Shown: piece after piece, positions 1 through 8,842 of the stretch
Position numbering within the stretch: the first letter of the stretch is position 1
How the letters are laid out: each line of letters starts with the position of its first letter
Assembly: GCA_047972265.1 (NCBI GenBank)
Contig: JBKEAM010000045.1
Coordinates: 45,148-109,147, forward strand
Source of the DNA: JAAYCI01 sp047972265
GTDB lineage: Bacteria; Bacillota; Clostridia; Oscillospirales; Ruminococcaceae
DNA length: 64,000 nt
Reading direction: 5' to 3'
Made by a program: the position numbers and the translations under genes
Notes under the pieces: generated by a model
Told to the model about the DNA's origin: nothing
Database searches by the model: none
The model's input: the letters and a program-made list of their open reading frames with translations, nothing else

Positions 1-267
1 TACCACAAGGGTATCGGCATCACAATCTACATCTATGCCCACAACGGTTTGGGTATTGCCGCTTGTGGCACCCTTGCGCCAAAGCTCCTGCCTGCTGCGA
101 GACCAAAAACAGGTTTTGCCCTCCTGCAAGGTTAAGGCAAGGCTTTCTGCATTCATATATGCCAGCATCAATATTTCTCCGGTGTCCTCATGCTGCACCA
201 CAGCCGGTATTAGCCCGCGTTCGTCAAAACGCAGGCTCTGTGTATCCACTGTTTCTTTTTGTTGCAT
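1..267 (-). CDS. hisI: Phosphoribosyl-AMP cyclohydrolase (N-terminal part, cut by window edge)
   Basis: The first 89 codons are visible. HisI hydrolyses the ring of phosphoribosyl-AMP, the third step of histidine synthesis. Visible family features are FDERGLIPAVVQ, ILMLAYMN and FWSRSRQELW.KGATSGN, followed by the start of the metal-binding stretch VDCDADTL. The ATG at 267 has a strong ribosome binding site (AGGAGG at 275-280). It lies 18 nt after the hisF stop, as the last visible gene of the operon. Whether a HisE pyrophosphohydrolase domain is fused at the C-terminus cannot be seen. Confidence 0.93.
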   Translation of the reverse strand, partial: MQQKETVDTQSLRFDERGLIPAVVQHEDTGEILMLAYMNAESLALTLQEGKTCFWSRSRQELWRKGATSGNTQTVVGIDVDCDADTLVV

Positions 268-285
268 TGTGTTGCCTCCTATTTG

Positions 286-1059
286 CTAAACGCTGCCTGC
301 CGAAGCAAGGCGCATGGTAAATCCTTTTTGATGCAGATATTCTTTTAATTCGGGAATGGGCACCTGTCCATAATGGAACACCGATGCCGCCAGCCCGGCA
401 TCCACCTGCGGCAGTGTAAACAACTCGGCAAAATGCTCGCGGTTACCCGCCCCACCCGAGGCGATTAGCGGAAGCGAAACCTTTTCGCCAATGGCACGCA
501 GCATTTCTAAATCAAAGCCACCCTTTACCCCATCGGCATCCATGCTGTTTACCACCAGCTCGCCCGCGCCGCTGTTTGCACCGCGCACCGCCCACTCGAT
601 TGCGTCAAGGCCGGTATCTTCCCGCCCTCCGCGCGCAAAGATATGAAAAGAATCGCCCACTCTTTTTACATCCATAGAAAGTACAACGCACTGGCTGCCA
701 TACCTGCGCGCCGCATCCTCTATTAAAGATGGGTTTGCAAGGGCCCCGGTGTTTACGCTTACTTTGTCTGCACCGCAGGCAAGCACCCGCTCAAAATCCT
801 CTACACCCGAGATACCGCCCCCAACCGTAAGGGGAATAAATACCTGCTGCGCCACTCGGCAAAGTACATCGGTAAACAGTTTGCGGCGCTCAGCCGATGC
901 GGTTATGTCGTAAAAAACCAGTTCATCGGCGCCCTCGCTATTGTAGCGTGCTGCCAGCGCAACAGGGTCGTCCACATCCCGCAGGCCCTCAAAATGTACA
1001 CCCTTTACCACCCGTCCGTCTCTAATATCCAAACACGGGATGATTCTTTTGCTTACCAC
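286..1059 (-). CDS. hisF: Imidazole glycerol phosphate synthase, cyclase subunit HisF
   Basis: This (beta/alpha)8-barrel cyclase uses ammonia delivered by HisH to turn PRFAR into imidazole glycerol phosphate and AICAR. The N-terminus carries KRIIPCLDIRDGRVVKG, with the catalytic Asp at about residue 11. The second catalytic Asp lies in LSMDVKRV near residue 130, and the phosphate-binding GGGI and ASGGAG loops are present. At 257 aa it is the normal length. The start is a GTG at 1059, 29 nt after hisA. The gene lies between hisA and hisI, the usual order. Confidence 0.96.
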   Translation of the reverse strand: MVSKRIIPCLDIRDGRVVKGVHFEGLRDVDDPVALAARYNSEGADELVFYDITASAERRKLFTDVLCRVAQQVFIPLTVGGGISGVEDFERVLACGADKVSVNTGALANPSLIEDAARRYGSQCVVLSMDVKRVGDSFHIFARGGREDTGLDAIEWAVRGANSGAGELVVNSMDADGVKGGFDLEMLRAIGEKVSLPLIASGGAGNREHFAELFTLPQVDAGLAASVFHYGQVPIPELKEYLHQKGFTMRLASAGSV

Positions 1060-1088
1060 CGATATGCACGCCCTTTCTTTTATGCTTT

Positions 1089-1799
1089 TTATTGCGCGGC
1101 TTGCAGCGCCTCTTCCAGCTTAAGGCTTCCATTATACAATGCGCGCCCCAGTATCGCGGCGTACAAATCCATCTCTGCAAGTTTTTTAATTTCACTTAAA
1201 GAAGAAACCCCGCCCGAAGCTGTAATTTTAAGCCCCTGAATGGCAGAGAGCTTTTTGTATGCCTCTATATTGGTACCCTTGCCCGCCCCGTCACGAGAAA
1301 TATCGGTGTATATAATATGCTCTACACCAGCCTCCCGCATTTTTTGGCAAAAGGCAAAGCTGTCTTCGCCAGAGATTTCTGTCCAGCCCTCTACCGCTAC
1401 TTTGCCCTCCCGGGCATCTACCCCTATGGCAATGGCATTACCATATTGCTGTACCATCTGTTTCGTAAACGCTTCGTCCCGCAGGGCTGCCGTACCCAAA
1501 ATCACCCGCCCCACACCGGCTTCAAAACATTTGCGCACGGTTTCGGCACTTCTTACCCCGCCGCCAAATTCTACAAACAAACCGGTTTTGGCAACAGCCT
1601 TCACTACATCCAAATGGCGCGGCTCACCCTCCTTGGCTCCATTTAAATCTACCAGATGCAAATGAGAAGCCCCCGCCTGCACAAAGCCTTTGGCAAAGGC
1701 AGCCGGGTCATCTCCATATTTGCTTACTTCATCATAATCTCCCTGATACAGGCGTACAACATGCCCGTCCAGCAAATCGATGGCCGGAAACAATACCAT
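1089..1799 (-). CDS. hisA: ProFAR isomerase HisA
   Basis: HisA isomerises ProFAR to PRFAR, an Amadori rearrangement in the histidine pathway. The barrel begins LFPAIDLLDGHVVRLYQGDY, with catalytic Asp8. The second catalytic Asp is in AIGVDAREGKVAVEGW (about residue 129), and the phosphate-binding motifs EFGGGVR and ASGGV are present. Length is 236 aa, slightly below the common 240-245. The ATG follows a GAGG site and starts 3 nt after the hisH stop, so the two are probably translationally coupled. Confidence 0.96.
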   Translation of the reverse strand: MVLFPAIDLLDGHVVRLYQGDYDEVSKYGDDPAAFAKGFVQAGASHLHLVDLNGAKEGEPRHLDVVKAVAKTGLFVEFGGGVRSAETVRKCFEAGVGRVILGTAALRDEAFTKQMVQQYGNAIAIGVDAREGKVAVEGWTEISGEDSFAFCQKMREAGVEHIIYTDISRDGAGKGTNIEAYKKLSAIQGLKITASGGVSSLSEIKKLAEMDLYAAILGRALYNGSLKLEEALQAAQ

Positions 1800-1802
1800 A
1801 AA

Positions 1803-2420
1803 CTAAACCTCCGCAAAGGCGCGCAGCATGGCAAGGCCCGCGTCGCCGCTTTTTTCGGGGTGGAACTGTGTGCCATATACATTTTTGTTTTGTACCGCCG
1901 CTGTAACCTGTACTCCATACTCGGCTGTGGCAATAGCAGCACTGCCTGCGCGCGCGTAAAAACTGTGCACAAAATATACGCTGTCGTTTGGCCCGGCATA
2001 CTTAAAAAGCGGGCATTGCGGCTGCAAAATTCGCAGGGCGTTCCACCCTATATGCGGCACTTTATAACTGTACCCTGCCCTGCTTAAATCTTGCTGCAAG
2101 GGCAGTATGCTGCCCGGCACAAGGCCAAGGCCTTTATGCACACCAAACTCGTGGCTATCTTCAAACAATAGCTGCATACCAAGGCATATGCCCAGCAGCG
2201 GTGTACCGGCGGCGGCAACCTGCTGCAAGGGCTGCACCAACCCTCTTTGCTGTAATCGCTGTATTGCATCCCCAAAGGCACCCACGCCGGGTAAAATTAC
2301 CCTGTCTGCCCTTTGTATCTCGGCAATATCTCCTGTTACTGTTGCCTGCTGGCCAATATAGGCAAGGCTGCTTTTTAAGCTAAACAGGTTGCCCACCCCA
2401 TAATCCACAATGGCTATCAT
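1803..2420 (-). CDS. hisH: Imidazole glycerol phosphate synthase, glutamine amidotransferase subunit HisH
   Basis: This class I glutaminase feeds ammonia to HisF. The nucleophile Cys lies in LLGICLGMQLLF, and the His/Glu pair in QFHPEKSG near the C-terminus. I choose the ATG at 2420 (MIAIVDYGVGNL), because AAAGGAG sits 8 nt before it and other HisH proteins begin this way; the frame stays open for 11 further codons upstream. A spacer of about 150 bases separates it from hisB, the largest gap in the operon. Confidence 0.95.
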   Translation of the reverse strand: MIAIVDYGVGNLFSLKSSLAYIGQQATVTGDIAEIQRADRVILPGVGAFGDAIQRLQQRGLVQPLQQVAAAGTPLLGICLGMQLLFEDSHEFGVHKGLGLVPGSILPLQQDLSRAGYSYKVPHIGWNALRILQPQCPLFKYAGPNDSVYFVHSFYARAGSAAIATAEYGVQVTAAVQNKNVYGTQFHPEKSGDAGLAMLRAFAEV

Positions 2421-2570
2421 GGCATTTTCTCCTTTGTGTTTAGTACGGGGCATTGGTTAACACTCCGCCGTTACTGCTTTGCGTCCAATATAAGCTGGGC
2501 AAACCTCTTGCATCTCATTCTGTGCGCGGCATTTCAACACAGTTCTATTCATGCATTGAGTATTCTTTAT

Positions 2571-3161
2571 TTATAGCAGTACGCCCTTTGTAGAGGGAAT
2601 GGCCCCGCCCAGTTTTTCGTCCACTGCCACGGCGGCGGCCAGTGCCCGCGCCAACCCCTTAAAGCAGGCCTCGGCTATGTGGTGGCTGTTGGTGCCTGCC
2701 AATTGGCGAACGTGCAATGTTAACCCCATGGTACGGGTAAACGCAATTAAAAATTCTTGCACCAACTGGGTATCAAAACTGCCAATCTTTTCGGTTACAA
2801 AGGCAAGGGTATCGTATAATCCCGCGCGTCCGCTTATATCCAGCACCACCTCTACCAATGCCTCATCCATGGGCAGCAGCATACTGCCATACCGCACAAT
2901 ACCAGCGCCATTGCCCAGTGCTTTTGCAAATGCAGTGCCCAGCGCAATGCCCACATCTTCCACCGTGTGGTGGTCGTCCACCTGGGTGTCTCCTTTGCAG
3001 GTAAGCACAAGGTCAAATCTTCCATGCCGCGCAAAAAGCTCTAGCATATGGTTTAAAAAGCCGCAGCCGGTATTTATTTGGTTTTCGCCGGTGCCGTCCA
3101 GTTGCAGGGTACAGCTTATTTGGGTTTCGGTTGTATTGCGTTTTACTTCACTCTTTCTCAT
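2571..3161 (-). CDS. hisB: Imidazoleglycerol-phosphate dehydratase HisB
   Basis: HisB removes water from imidazole glycerol phosphate to give imidazole acetol phosphate. It is the monofunctional 196-aa form, without a histidinol-phosphatase domain. Metal-binding His clusters are visible in FLNHMLELFARHG, DDHHTVEDVGI and NSHHIAEACFKGLARAL. The ATG has AGGAGG 5 nt upstream, and the gene follows hisC after 9 nt. No histidinol-phosphatase gene is seen in this operon, so that step must be encoded elsewhere. Confidence 0.95.
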   Translation of the reverse strand: MRKSEVKRNTTETQISCTLQLDGTGENQINTGCGFLNHMLELFARHGRFDLVLTCKGDTQVDDHHTVEDVGIALGTAFAKALGNGAGIVRYGSMLLPMDEALVEVVLDISGRAGLYDTLAFVTEKIGSFDTQLVQEFLIAFTRTMGLTLHVRQLAGTNSHHIAEACFKGLARALAAAVAVDEKLGGAIPSTKGVLL

Positions 3162-3170
3162 TATACCCTC

Positions 3171-4235
3171 CTATGCTTGTATGCCCGGCTTTATGATTTG
3201 CCGCAAAGCCGCAAATAGTGTTTCCATTTCGTCGTCACTTCCCACAGAAATGCGCAGCCAGTTTTGAATACGCGGCCTGTTAAAATGGCGCACTAATATT
3301 TTTTGTTCTTTTAATTCTTGGGCCAAATAATCGGCTTTAAAACTGAGATGGCTTGCAAACACAAAATTGGCAAGGCTTTGGGTAACCGTAAAACCAAGCG
3401 CCCTTAGCCGGGTAATGGTTTGCTCTCTTGTTGCAACCACCGCATTGCGGCAGGTTATAAAATATTCTTTGTCTTGCAGGGCAGCGGCACCCGCCGCTAT
3501 AGACATACTGTTTACATTGTAGGGATTAAAGCTGCTGCGCACCGTTTGTAAAACATCCATTAGTTCTTTACAGCCAGCAACCCACCCAATGCGTGTGCCT
3601 GCCAACTGGCGAGATTTGCTAAAGGTGCCCACCACCAGTAAATTATCAAATTCCTGTAGTAAGGGCAGGCAGCTTTCTCCGCCAAAATCCACGTACGCTT
3701 CATCCACCACCAACAGCATTTGCGGATTGCGTTTTAGCAGCCCGCGTATCTGGCTAACTGCCAGCGCCAGCCCTGTGGGTGCATTGGGGTTTGCAATAAA
3801 AACCGTTCCCTCGTACCCATCATAATCCTCTACTGCTAGTGTAAAATCTTCCCGCAGGGGTACAATGGTTGGCACAATGCCTCGCCTTGCCGCATATACA
3901 GGGTAAAAGCCGTAGGTTTCATCGGCAAAGGCTACCCCACGCCAAGCAAAGGCTGTAAAAATAAAATCCAGTGCTTCATCACTGCCGTTTACCGCCATTA
4001 AAAGGTTTTGGGGTACGCCGGTTTCTTTGCTAAGTTGCTGCAAAAACAGGCCGGCGGTTAAATCAGGGTAGCGGTTCATTCCCTCTACCGCTGCCTGCAC
4101 CGCCTTTAGCACGCCGGGCGCGGGCGGGTAGGGACTTTCGTTTGTGTTTAGTTTTACAACGCCCTTTAGCCGGGGCTGTTCTCCCGGTACATAGGGGGCA
4201 AGCGCCCGCAAAAGAGGATCGGCAAAATTTGTCAC
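3171..4235 (-). CDS. hisC: Histidinol-phosphate aminotransferase HisC
   Basis: This PLP-dependent fold type I aminotransferase converts imidazole acetol phosphate to histidinol phosphate. Family features are LNTNESPYPP at the N-terminus, NPNAPTG, VDEAYVDF and the PLP-lysine region GTFSKSRQLAGTRIGW. Length (354 aa) is usual. It starts with GTG in a GTGA overlap with the hisD stop, with GGGAGG upstream, so it is translationally coupled to hisD. Confidence 0.95.
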   Translation of the reverse strand: MTNFADPLLRALAPYVPGEQPRLKGVVKLNTNESPYPPAPGVLKAVQAAVEGMNRYPDLTAGLFLQQLSKETGVPQNLLMAVNGSDEALDFIFTAFAWRGVAFADETYGFYPVYAARRGIVPTIVPLREDFTLAVEDYDGYEGTVFIANPNAPTGLALAVSQIRGLLKRNPQMLLVVDEAYVDFGGESCLPLLQEFDNLLVVGTFSKSRQLAGTRIGWVAGCKELMDVLQTVRSSFNPYNVNSMSIAAGAAALQDKEYFITCRNAVVATREQTITRLRALGFTVTQSLANFVFASHLSFKADYLAQELKEQKILVRHFNRPRIQNWLRISVGSDDEMETLFAALRQIIKPGIQA

Positions 4236-5527
4236 TTTACTTCCTCCCCGCTTTGGGCCAAGCGTCTGCGCACACTGGCGGCATGCGCGTTCAGCCCCTC
4301 GGCATCGGCAAAGGCGGCAGCGCTATTGCCCACCGCCTGCAATGCATTTTTAGAATAATACAAATAGCTGCTTTTTTTAACAAAATCATCTACCGAAAGC
4401 GGGGAAGAAAACCGCGCTGTCCCCCCTGTGGGCAGGGTGTGGTTTGGCCCCGCAAAATAATCTCCCAGTGCCTCGGGCGTATTATGCCCCAAAAATACAC
4501 TGCCCGCATTTTGGGCAAGCGGAAGCCAAGAGAAAGGATCCTCTACACAAATCTCCAAATGCTCGGGCGCCACCTCGTTTGCAATTTGCATTGCCTGCGT
4601 AAGGCTAGCCGCCAGCAAAATACGCCCGTTGTTGCGAATAGACGCTTCTGCAATTCCTTTTCTTGCCAGTTGGCTTAGCTGCAACGGCAATTGCTGCTGC
4701 ACCTGCTGCGCCAAAGCGCTACTGGTGGTAACCAGTACGGCGCTTGCCAAGGGGTCGTGCTCGGCCTGCGCCAACATATCGGCCGCTACCATCTCTGCAG
4801 TGGCAGTTTCATCCGCCACTACAAGCACATCGCTGGGGCCAGCTATCATATCAATATCCACAAGACCATACACCAGCCGCTTGGCCGTGGCTACATAGAG
4901 GTTGCCCGGCCCTACAATTTTATCTACCCTTGCAATGCTTTGGGTGCCATAGCAAAGCGCCGCTACCGCCTGCGCGCCGCCAATACGGTAAATTTCGGTT
5001 ACGCCCGCAACCGAGGCCGCCGCCAGTACCCCAGCATTTATCTGCCCATCTTTGCCGGGCGGGGTTACCATTACAACACGCCGTACCCCCGCAATGCCCG
5101 CAGGGATTGCATCCATAAGAACGGTACTTGGGTAGGCCGCCGTACCACCCGGCACATATACGCCCACGCTTGCCAACGGCAATACGCGCTGCCCCATTAT
5201 TACACCGGGGCCTCCATCGGCAATAAATCCCTCGCGCTTTTGCCGGGTATGAAATGCCCTTATATTGGCTGCCGCCTGCTCTAAAATACCCAAAAACTCT
5301 GGGCCTACCTGCTGGCATGCATCCTCTATTTCGCTTTGCGCCACCCGCAGGCTGCTTATTTCGGCCTTGTCAAACTGCTTTGTAAAGCGCAGCAGGGCGG
5401 CATCGCCCTCTGCTTTTACCGCTTGCAATATTTCTGCCACTGCCTGTGTAACATCGGGCTCGGCCGGTTTATTACGTAGCACTGCTTCGGCGGCATCCAG
5501 CCCGCGTGCATCCAAAATTTGTATCAC
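4232..5527 (-). CDS. hisD: Histidinol dehydrogenase HisD
   Basis: HisD carries out the last two steps, oxidising histidinol to histidine with two NAD+, and is a Zn enzyme. Motifs include GVYVPGGTAAYPSTVLM, IDMIAGPSDVLVVAD, LAQAEHDPLASAVLVT and NHTLPTGGTARF. Length (431 aa) is normal. The GTG start overlaps the stop of the upstream hisZ-hisG gene by 4 nt, and its own stop overlaps hisC by 4 nt, so three genes form one tightly coupled block. Confidence 0.96.
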   Translation of the reverse strand: MIQILDARGLDAAEAVLRNKPAEPDVTQAVAEILQAVKAEGDAALLRFTKQFDKAEISSLRVAQSEIEDACQQVGPEFLGILEQAAANIRAFHTRQKREGFIADGGPGVIMGQRVLPLASVGVYVPGGTAAYPSTVLMDAIPAGIAGVRRVVMVTPPGKDGQINAGVLAAASVAGVTEIYRIGGAQAVAALCYGTQSIARVDKIVGPGNLYVATAKRLVYGLVDIDMIAGPSDVLVVADETATAEMVAADMLAQAEHDPLASAVLVTTSSALAQQVQQQLPLQLSQLARKGIAEASIRNNGRILLAASLTQAMQIANEVAPEHLEICVEDPFSWLPLAQNAGSVFLGHNTPEALGDYFAGPNHTLPTGGTARFSSPLSVDDFVKKSSYLYYSKNALQAVGNSAAAFADAEGLNAHAASVRRRLAQSGEEVK

Positions 5528-7086
5528 AGCACTTCACCCAGTCTCTCTACAAGGTTTCTAATCTCTTTGTCTTTAAAACGCCATGCTGCCCGGTTGGCAA
5601 TTAGCCTTGCAGAGGAAGGGGCCACTTCTGCAATCACTGCAAGGTCGTTTTCCCGCAGGGTGCTTCCGGTTTCTACAATATCTACAATCACATCCGAAAG
5701 GCCCAGTATCGGCGCCAGCTCTATAGAACCATGCAGCGGTATAATTTCTACTTCGCGGCTTTGGGCGGCATAGTAACGGCGGGAAACAGCGGGGTACTTG
5801 GTTGCCACACGCAGCGGGCGGGCAAGGTCTTCTTCAAATCCGTTTTTGGCTGCCACGCTTAAACGGCACTTGCCAAGGCCCAAATCGAGCAGTTCCAACA
5901 CATCTGTTCCATTTTCTAACAAAACATCCTTGCCCACTACCCCAATATCGGCAGCGCCATGCTCTACATAGCTGCCCACGTCCGAGGGCTTTACCAGCAT
6001 ATAGCGCATACGATTTGCCGTATCTTCCAGCACCAATTTTCTGCCGTCATCTTCCAACACATCCCCGCCAAGGCCTGCCGCCGCCAACATTTTGCCTATT
6101 TGGCGTGCCATACGGCCTTTGGGCAGGGCAATGTTTAGCATTGTTTCTTTTGGGGCATTTTCTGCCTGCTCTGCATCCTGCTTTTCAAGCTCGTCTAAAT
6201 ACAGCGCAAACCCAACAGCCCCCTGCGGCTTTTCTAACCGGCTTAGCAGGTTATCATACCGCCCGCCCGATAATACACAAACCGGAACACCCGGTAAATA
6301 GCCCTGAAAAATAAGACCGTTGTAGTATTTTATATCGTTTAGGATGGAAAAATCCAGCCGTAGCTCTACTTCTTCGGTTTGGGGCAGCCCTTTGGCCAAT
6401 TTCTCTATTTCATCCAGTGCTTTTGCCGCACCGCGTACCCCTTGCGATAATTCTCTTGCGCGTTCCATCGCCTTTTGGTAAGGGCCGGCCAGCAACGCCA
6501 AACCCGCCAGCCTTTGCACTTCTTCTTTTGCAAGGCCCGCCTGCAAAGCCGCCTGTTCTAGTTCTCCCGCACTGCCCGCGCGCAACGCAAGCAGGGCAGC
6601 GGCTTTTTCCTGCTCTCCACGCAGGGGGGCCAGCATAGCCTCTATAAACCCCATGTGAGAAAGATCTAGAGACCCACCCCCTACAGCAGCAAGGGTAATG
6701 GCAGCCAGTTCCAACACCTCGGCCTGCGCCAAAGCCATATTGCCGCCAATGTATTCCAATCCCATCTGCTCTATTTCGCGGTATTCTCCGGTACTGCGGC
6801 TGCGCCTAAACACGCTTTCTTGGTAATATACTTTTCTTTGTTTGCCCGCGGGTGTGTTTTGCACTATAGACAGGGTTACGTCCGGTTTTAAAGCCAACAA
6901 GCGTCCGTCGGCAGCGGTAAAGGTTAAAATATCCTCCCCCGCCAAAAAATTTTTATTTTTAAGGTAAAGATCATACGCTTCAAAACTGCCCATGCGGTAC
7001 AGCCCATATCCCCTACTCTCATACAGGCCACGCAGGCGCAGTGCAGTTTCTTCGCTGGGCCGCAAAGGCGGCAATGGCAGTTGCAT
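5524..7086 (-). CDS. hisZG: ATP phosphoribosyltransferase: HisZ regulatory and HisG catalytic subunits fused
   Basis: The N-terminal part (residues about 1-310) is the histidyl-tRNA-synthetase-like HisZ, with FEAYDLYL, LKPDVTLSIVQN, YYQESVFRR and LSGGRYDNLL. The C-terminal part (about 316-520) is a short-form HisG, with MLNIALPKGRM, GAADIGVVGKDVL, ATKYPAVSRRYY and IVETGSTLRENDL. Short HisG normally needs a separate HisZ for activity and histidine feedback; here both sit in one chain, regulator first. I place the start at the ATG at 7086, because GGAGG lies 8 nt before it. The in-frame ATG at 7101 would lie only about 10 nt from the predicted transcription start. It opens the operon. Confidence 0.92.
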   Translation of the reverse strand: MQLPLPPLRPSEETALRLRGLYESRGYGLYRMGSFEAYDLYLKNKNFLAGEDILTFTAADGRLLALKPDVTLSIVQNTPAGKQRKVYYQESVFRRSRSTGEYREIEQMGLEYIGGNMALAQAEVLELAAITLAAVGGGSLDLSHMGFIEAMLAPLRGEQEKAAALLALRAGSAGELEQAALQAGLAKEEVQRLAGLALLAGPYQKAMERARELSQGVRGAAKALDEIEKLAKGLPQTEEVELRLDFSILNDIKYYNGLIFQGYLPGVPVCVLSGGRYDNLLSRLEKPQGAVGFALYLDELEKQDAEQAENAPKETMLNIALPKGRMARQIGKMLAAAGLGGDVLEDDGRKLVLEDTANRMRYMLVKPSDVGSYVEHGAADIGVVGKDVLLENGTDVLELLDLGLGKCRLSVAAKNGFEEDLARPLRVATKYPAVSRRYYAAQSREVEIIPLHGSIELAPILGLSDVIVDIVETGSTLRENDLAVIAEVAPSSARLIANRAAWRFKDKEIRNLVERLGEVL

Positions 7087-7116
7087 TGTTCTTTCCTCCA
7101 TTTTTGGGTTTGTGCT

Positions 7117-7145
7117 ATTTTAACACGCTTTATTAGTTTAGTCAA
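7117..7145 (-). promoter_or_regulatory. Histidine operon promoter
   Basis: TTGACT (7140-7145) and TAAAAT (7117-7122) are separated by exactly 17 nt. Transcription would start near 7110, only about 25 nt before the hisZG ATG. That leaves no room for a His leader peptide, T-box or attenuator. Confidence 0.85.
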
Positions 7146-7253
7146 GTAAATTAATAAAGCAATAGCTGCAATTCCACTTCTCTATGTGTTCTCAAATACA
7201 GCTTGCCTAAACACAGCAAATATTTTGCATTTATACTCTCTTTTTAACACACA

Positions 7254-7282
7254 AACCCGCTCTGCACAAGGCAGGGCGGGTT
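7254..7282. terminator. Terminator hairpin between gdhA and the his operon
   Basis: A 12-bp stem (AACCCGCTCTGC with GCAGGGCGGGTT) has a 5-nt loop. It sits just downstream of the minus-strand gdhA stop. The good T-tract (TTTTCTTTGTTTTTTT) is on the plus-strand side; the minus-strand exit is only TGTGTGTT. Confidence 0.75.
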
Positions 7283-7297
7283 TTCTTTGTTTTTTTG

Positions 7298-8554
7298 TTA
7301 TGGAAATATACCACGCATACGTTTGGCCTGCGTAAGCCTTTGGATGGCAAGAATATAGGCCGCAATACGGTAGCTTACTTTTTTGTCGCGCATAATATCA
7401 CTTACTTCGTTATAGCTGCGTATCATTACCTTATGCAGCATATTGTTTACCTGCTCTTCTTCCCAGGTAAGGTTTTGGATGTTTTGCACCCATTCAAAAT
7501 AAGAGACAACCACGCCGCCGGCATTTGCCAAAATATCCGGCACCAATATAATACCCCGGCTGTCCAGTACTTCATCAGCCTCTGTGGTGGTGGGGCCGTT
7601 GGCGCCTTCTACTATAAGCTTAGCCTGTACACATTTGGCAACCTCGGCAGTTATCTGGTTTTCCAGCGCGCAGGGCACCAGTACATCACAGTCACAGCAA
7701 ATCAGCTCGGCATTGGTAATAGGCTGGCCCTCGCCGCTGTATCCCTCTATGGTATGTTTTGGATTTTGTGCCACATACTCCATTAAAGCCGGAATATCAA
7801 GTCCATCGGCGCAGTACAAGCCACCCGACACATCGCTTACCGCCACAACGGTATAGCCCATCTCGTGCAGCAAACGAGCCGAGGTGCCACCCACATTGCC
7901 AAGGCCCTGTACAGCAATCCGGTTGTTTTCTTTATCCATCCCGTGACGCACAAGCGCCTCTTTTACAATAATGCTTACGCCGCGCCCTGTGGCCGCCGCA
8001 CGCCCTAAAGAGCCCCCAAGCTCTATGGCTTTGCCCGTTACAACACCCGGTACAGCATACCCTTTCATCATGCTATAGGTGTCCATAATCCAGCCCATTA
8101 TCTCGGCGTTTGTGTTTACATCAGGGGCCGGTATATCTCTTTCTGGCCCAATAATGGGCAGTATCATAGAGGTAAACCGCCTTGTAAGGCGTTCTAACTC
8201 TCCCTTAGAAAGTTTAGATGGGTCTACCTGTACGCCGCCCTTGGCACCGCCATAGGGTATATTTACCACCGCACATTTAAAACTCATCCAGGCAGCAAGC
8301 GCTTTTACCTCGTCGGGATCGGTATTTTGATGATACCGTATGCCGCCCTTGCAAGGCCCGCGCGTGCTGGAGTGCTGCACACGGTACCCCTCAAACACCT
8401 GTACCGAACCATCATCCATCCTTACCGGTATAGCAACTTTAAGTTCCCTTTCTGGGTGTTTTAAAATCTCCAGCTCGTAGGGCGATGCCTCTAAATATCT
8501 GCCTGCATTGTCAATTGTGCGTGTTACCTGTTCAAAGGGATTGTAACCTTCCAT
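7298..8554 (-). CDS. gdhA: NAD-type glutamate dehydrogenase
   Basis: This enzyme interconverts glutamate and 2-oxoglutarate plus ammonia. The 418-aa length and sequence fit the RocG/GudB-like hexameric subgroup. Visible are the substrate-binding GGIRYH and KCAVVNIPYGGAKGGV (catalytic Lys region), DIPAPDVNTN, and the Rossmann dinucleotide site VQGLGNVGG. The ATG follows GGACGG. It is preceded by its own promoter and a leader of about 165 nt, and no adjacent partner gene suggests a dedicated pathway. Confidence 0.95.
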   Translation of the reverse strand: MEGYNPFEQVTRTIDNAGRYLEASPYELEILKHPERELKVAIPVRMDDGSVQVFEGYRVQHSSTRGPCKGGIRYHQNTDPDEVKALAAWMSFKCAVVNIPYGGAKGGVQVDPSKLSKGELERLTRRFTSMILPIIGPERDIPAPDVNTNAEIMGWIMDTYSMMKGYAVPGVVTGKAIELGGSLGRAAATGRGVSIIVKEALVRHGMDKENNRIAVQGLGNVGGTSARLLHEMGYTVVAVSDVSGGLYCADGLDIPALMEYVAQNPKHTIEGYSGEGQPITNAELICCDCDVLVPCALENQITAEVAKCVQAKLIVEGANGPTTTEADEVLDSRGIILVPDILANAGGVVVSYFEWVQNIQNLTWEEEQVNNMLHKVMIRSYNEVSDIMRDKKVSYRIAAYILAIQRLTQAKRMRGIFP

Positions 8555-8721
8555 TCTTTTCCGTCCTTTCTCTCTTTCAAATCATTTTATTGGAATGACA
8601 CAAAAAAAGGCGCAAAAAAACAAGCTTTCTGCCATACACCTTTTTGTCTGGTGCACAAAGAAAACAAACATCTAAAATTAGGGATATAGTAATTGTAAAA
8701 TCGAGGAACATGTCTTTCCAC
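8555..8721 (-). other. Long 5' leader of gdhA
   Basis: About 165 nt lie between the predicted transcription start and the gdhA ATG. The stretch holds a 44-codon open frame with a weak GGAAAG site and a small hairpin (CACC/GGTG) followed by a T-rich tract. I recognise no riboswitch. A regulatory role is possible but not shown. Confidence 0.35.
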
Positions 8722-8728
8722 TGATTAC

Positions 8729-8757
8729 ACAATAACACGCTTTTCAAAAAGATGCAA
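8729..8757 (-). promoter_or_regulatory. gdhA promoter
   Basis: TTGCAT (8752-8757) and TATTGT (8729-8734) are 17 nt apart, upstream of gdhA on the minus strand. Confidence 0.65.
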
Positions 8758-8760
8758 TAT

Positions 8761-8832
8761 AAAAAACCCCGGCGTTTTTTCCTGTATTTTTTGCTTTGTT
8801 TGGGCAAAAAATACATTTAGGGCCCGCCGGGG
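8761..8832 (-). terminator. Terminator after the DUF362 gene
   Basis: The 8-bp outer stem CGCCGGGG/CCCCGGCG encloses a 12-bp inner stem (TGTATTTTTTGC with GCAAAAAATACA). It is followed on the minus strand by TTTTTT. It ends the transcript just upstream of the gdhA promoter. Confidence 0.85.
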
Positions 8833-8842
8833 CTTTGGGTAT

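Noticed and set aside
7087..7116. His leader peptide or T-box for the histidine operon
   Set aside because: The promoter lies only about 30 nt before the start codon, so there is no room.
8577..8816. 79-codon minus-strand open frame upstream of gdhA
   Set aside because: It spans the terminator of the neighbouring gene and the gdhA promoter and has no ribosome site or protein-like composition.
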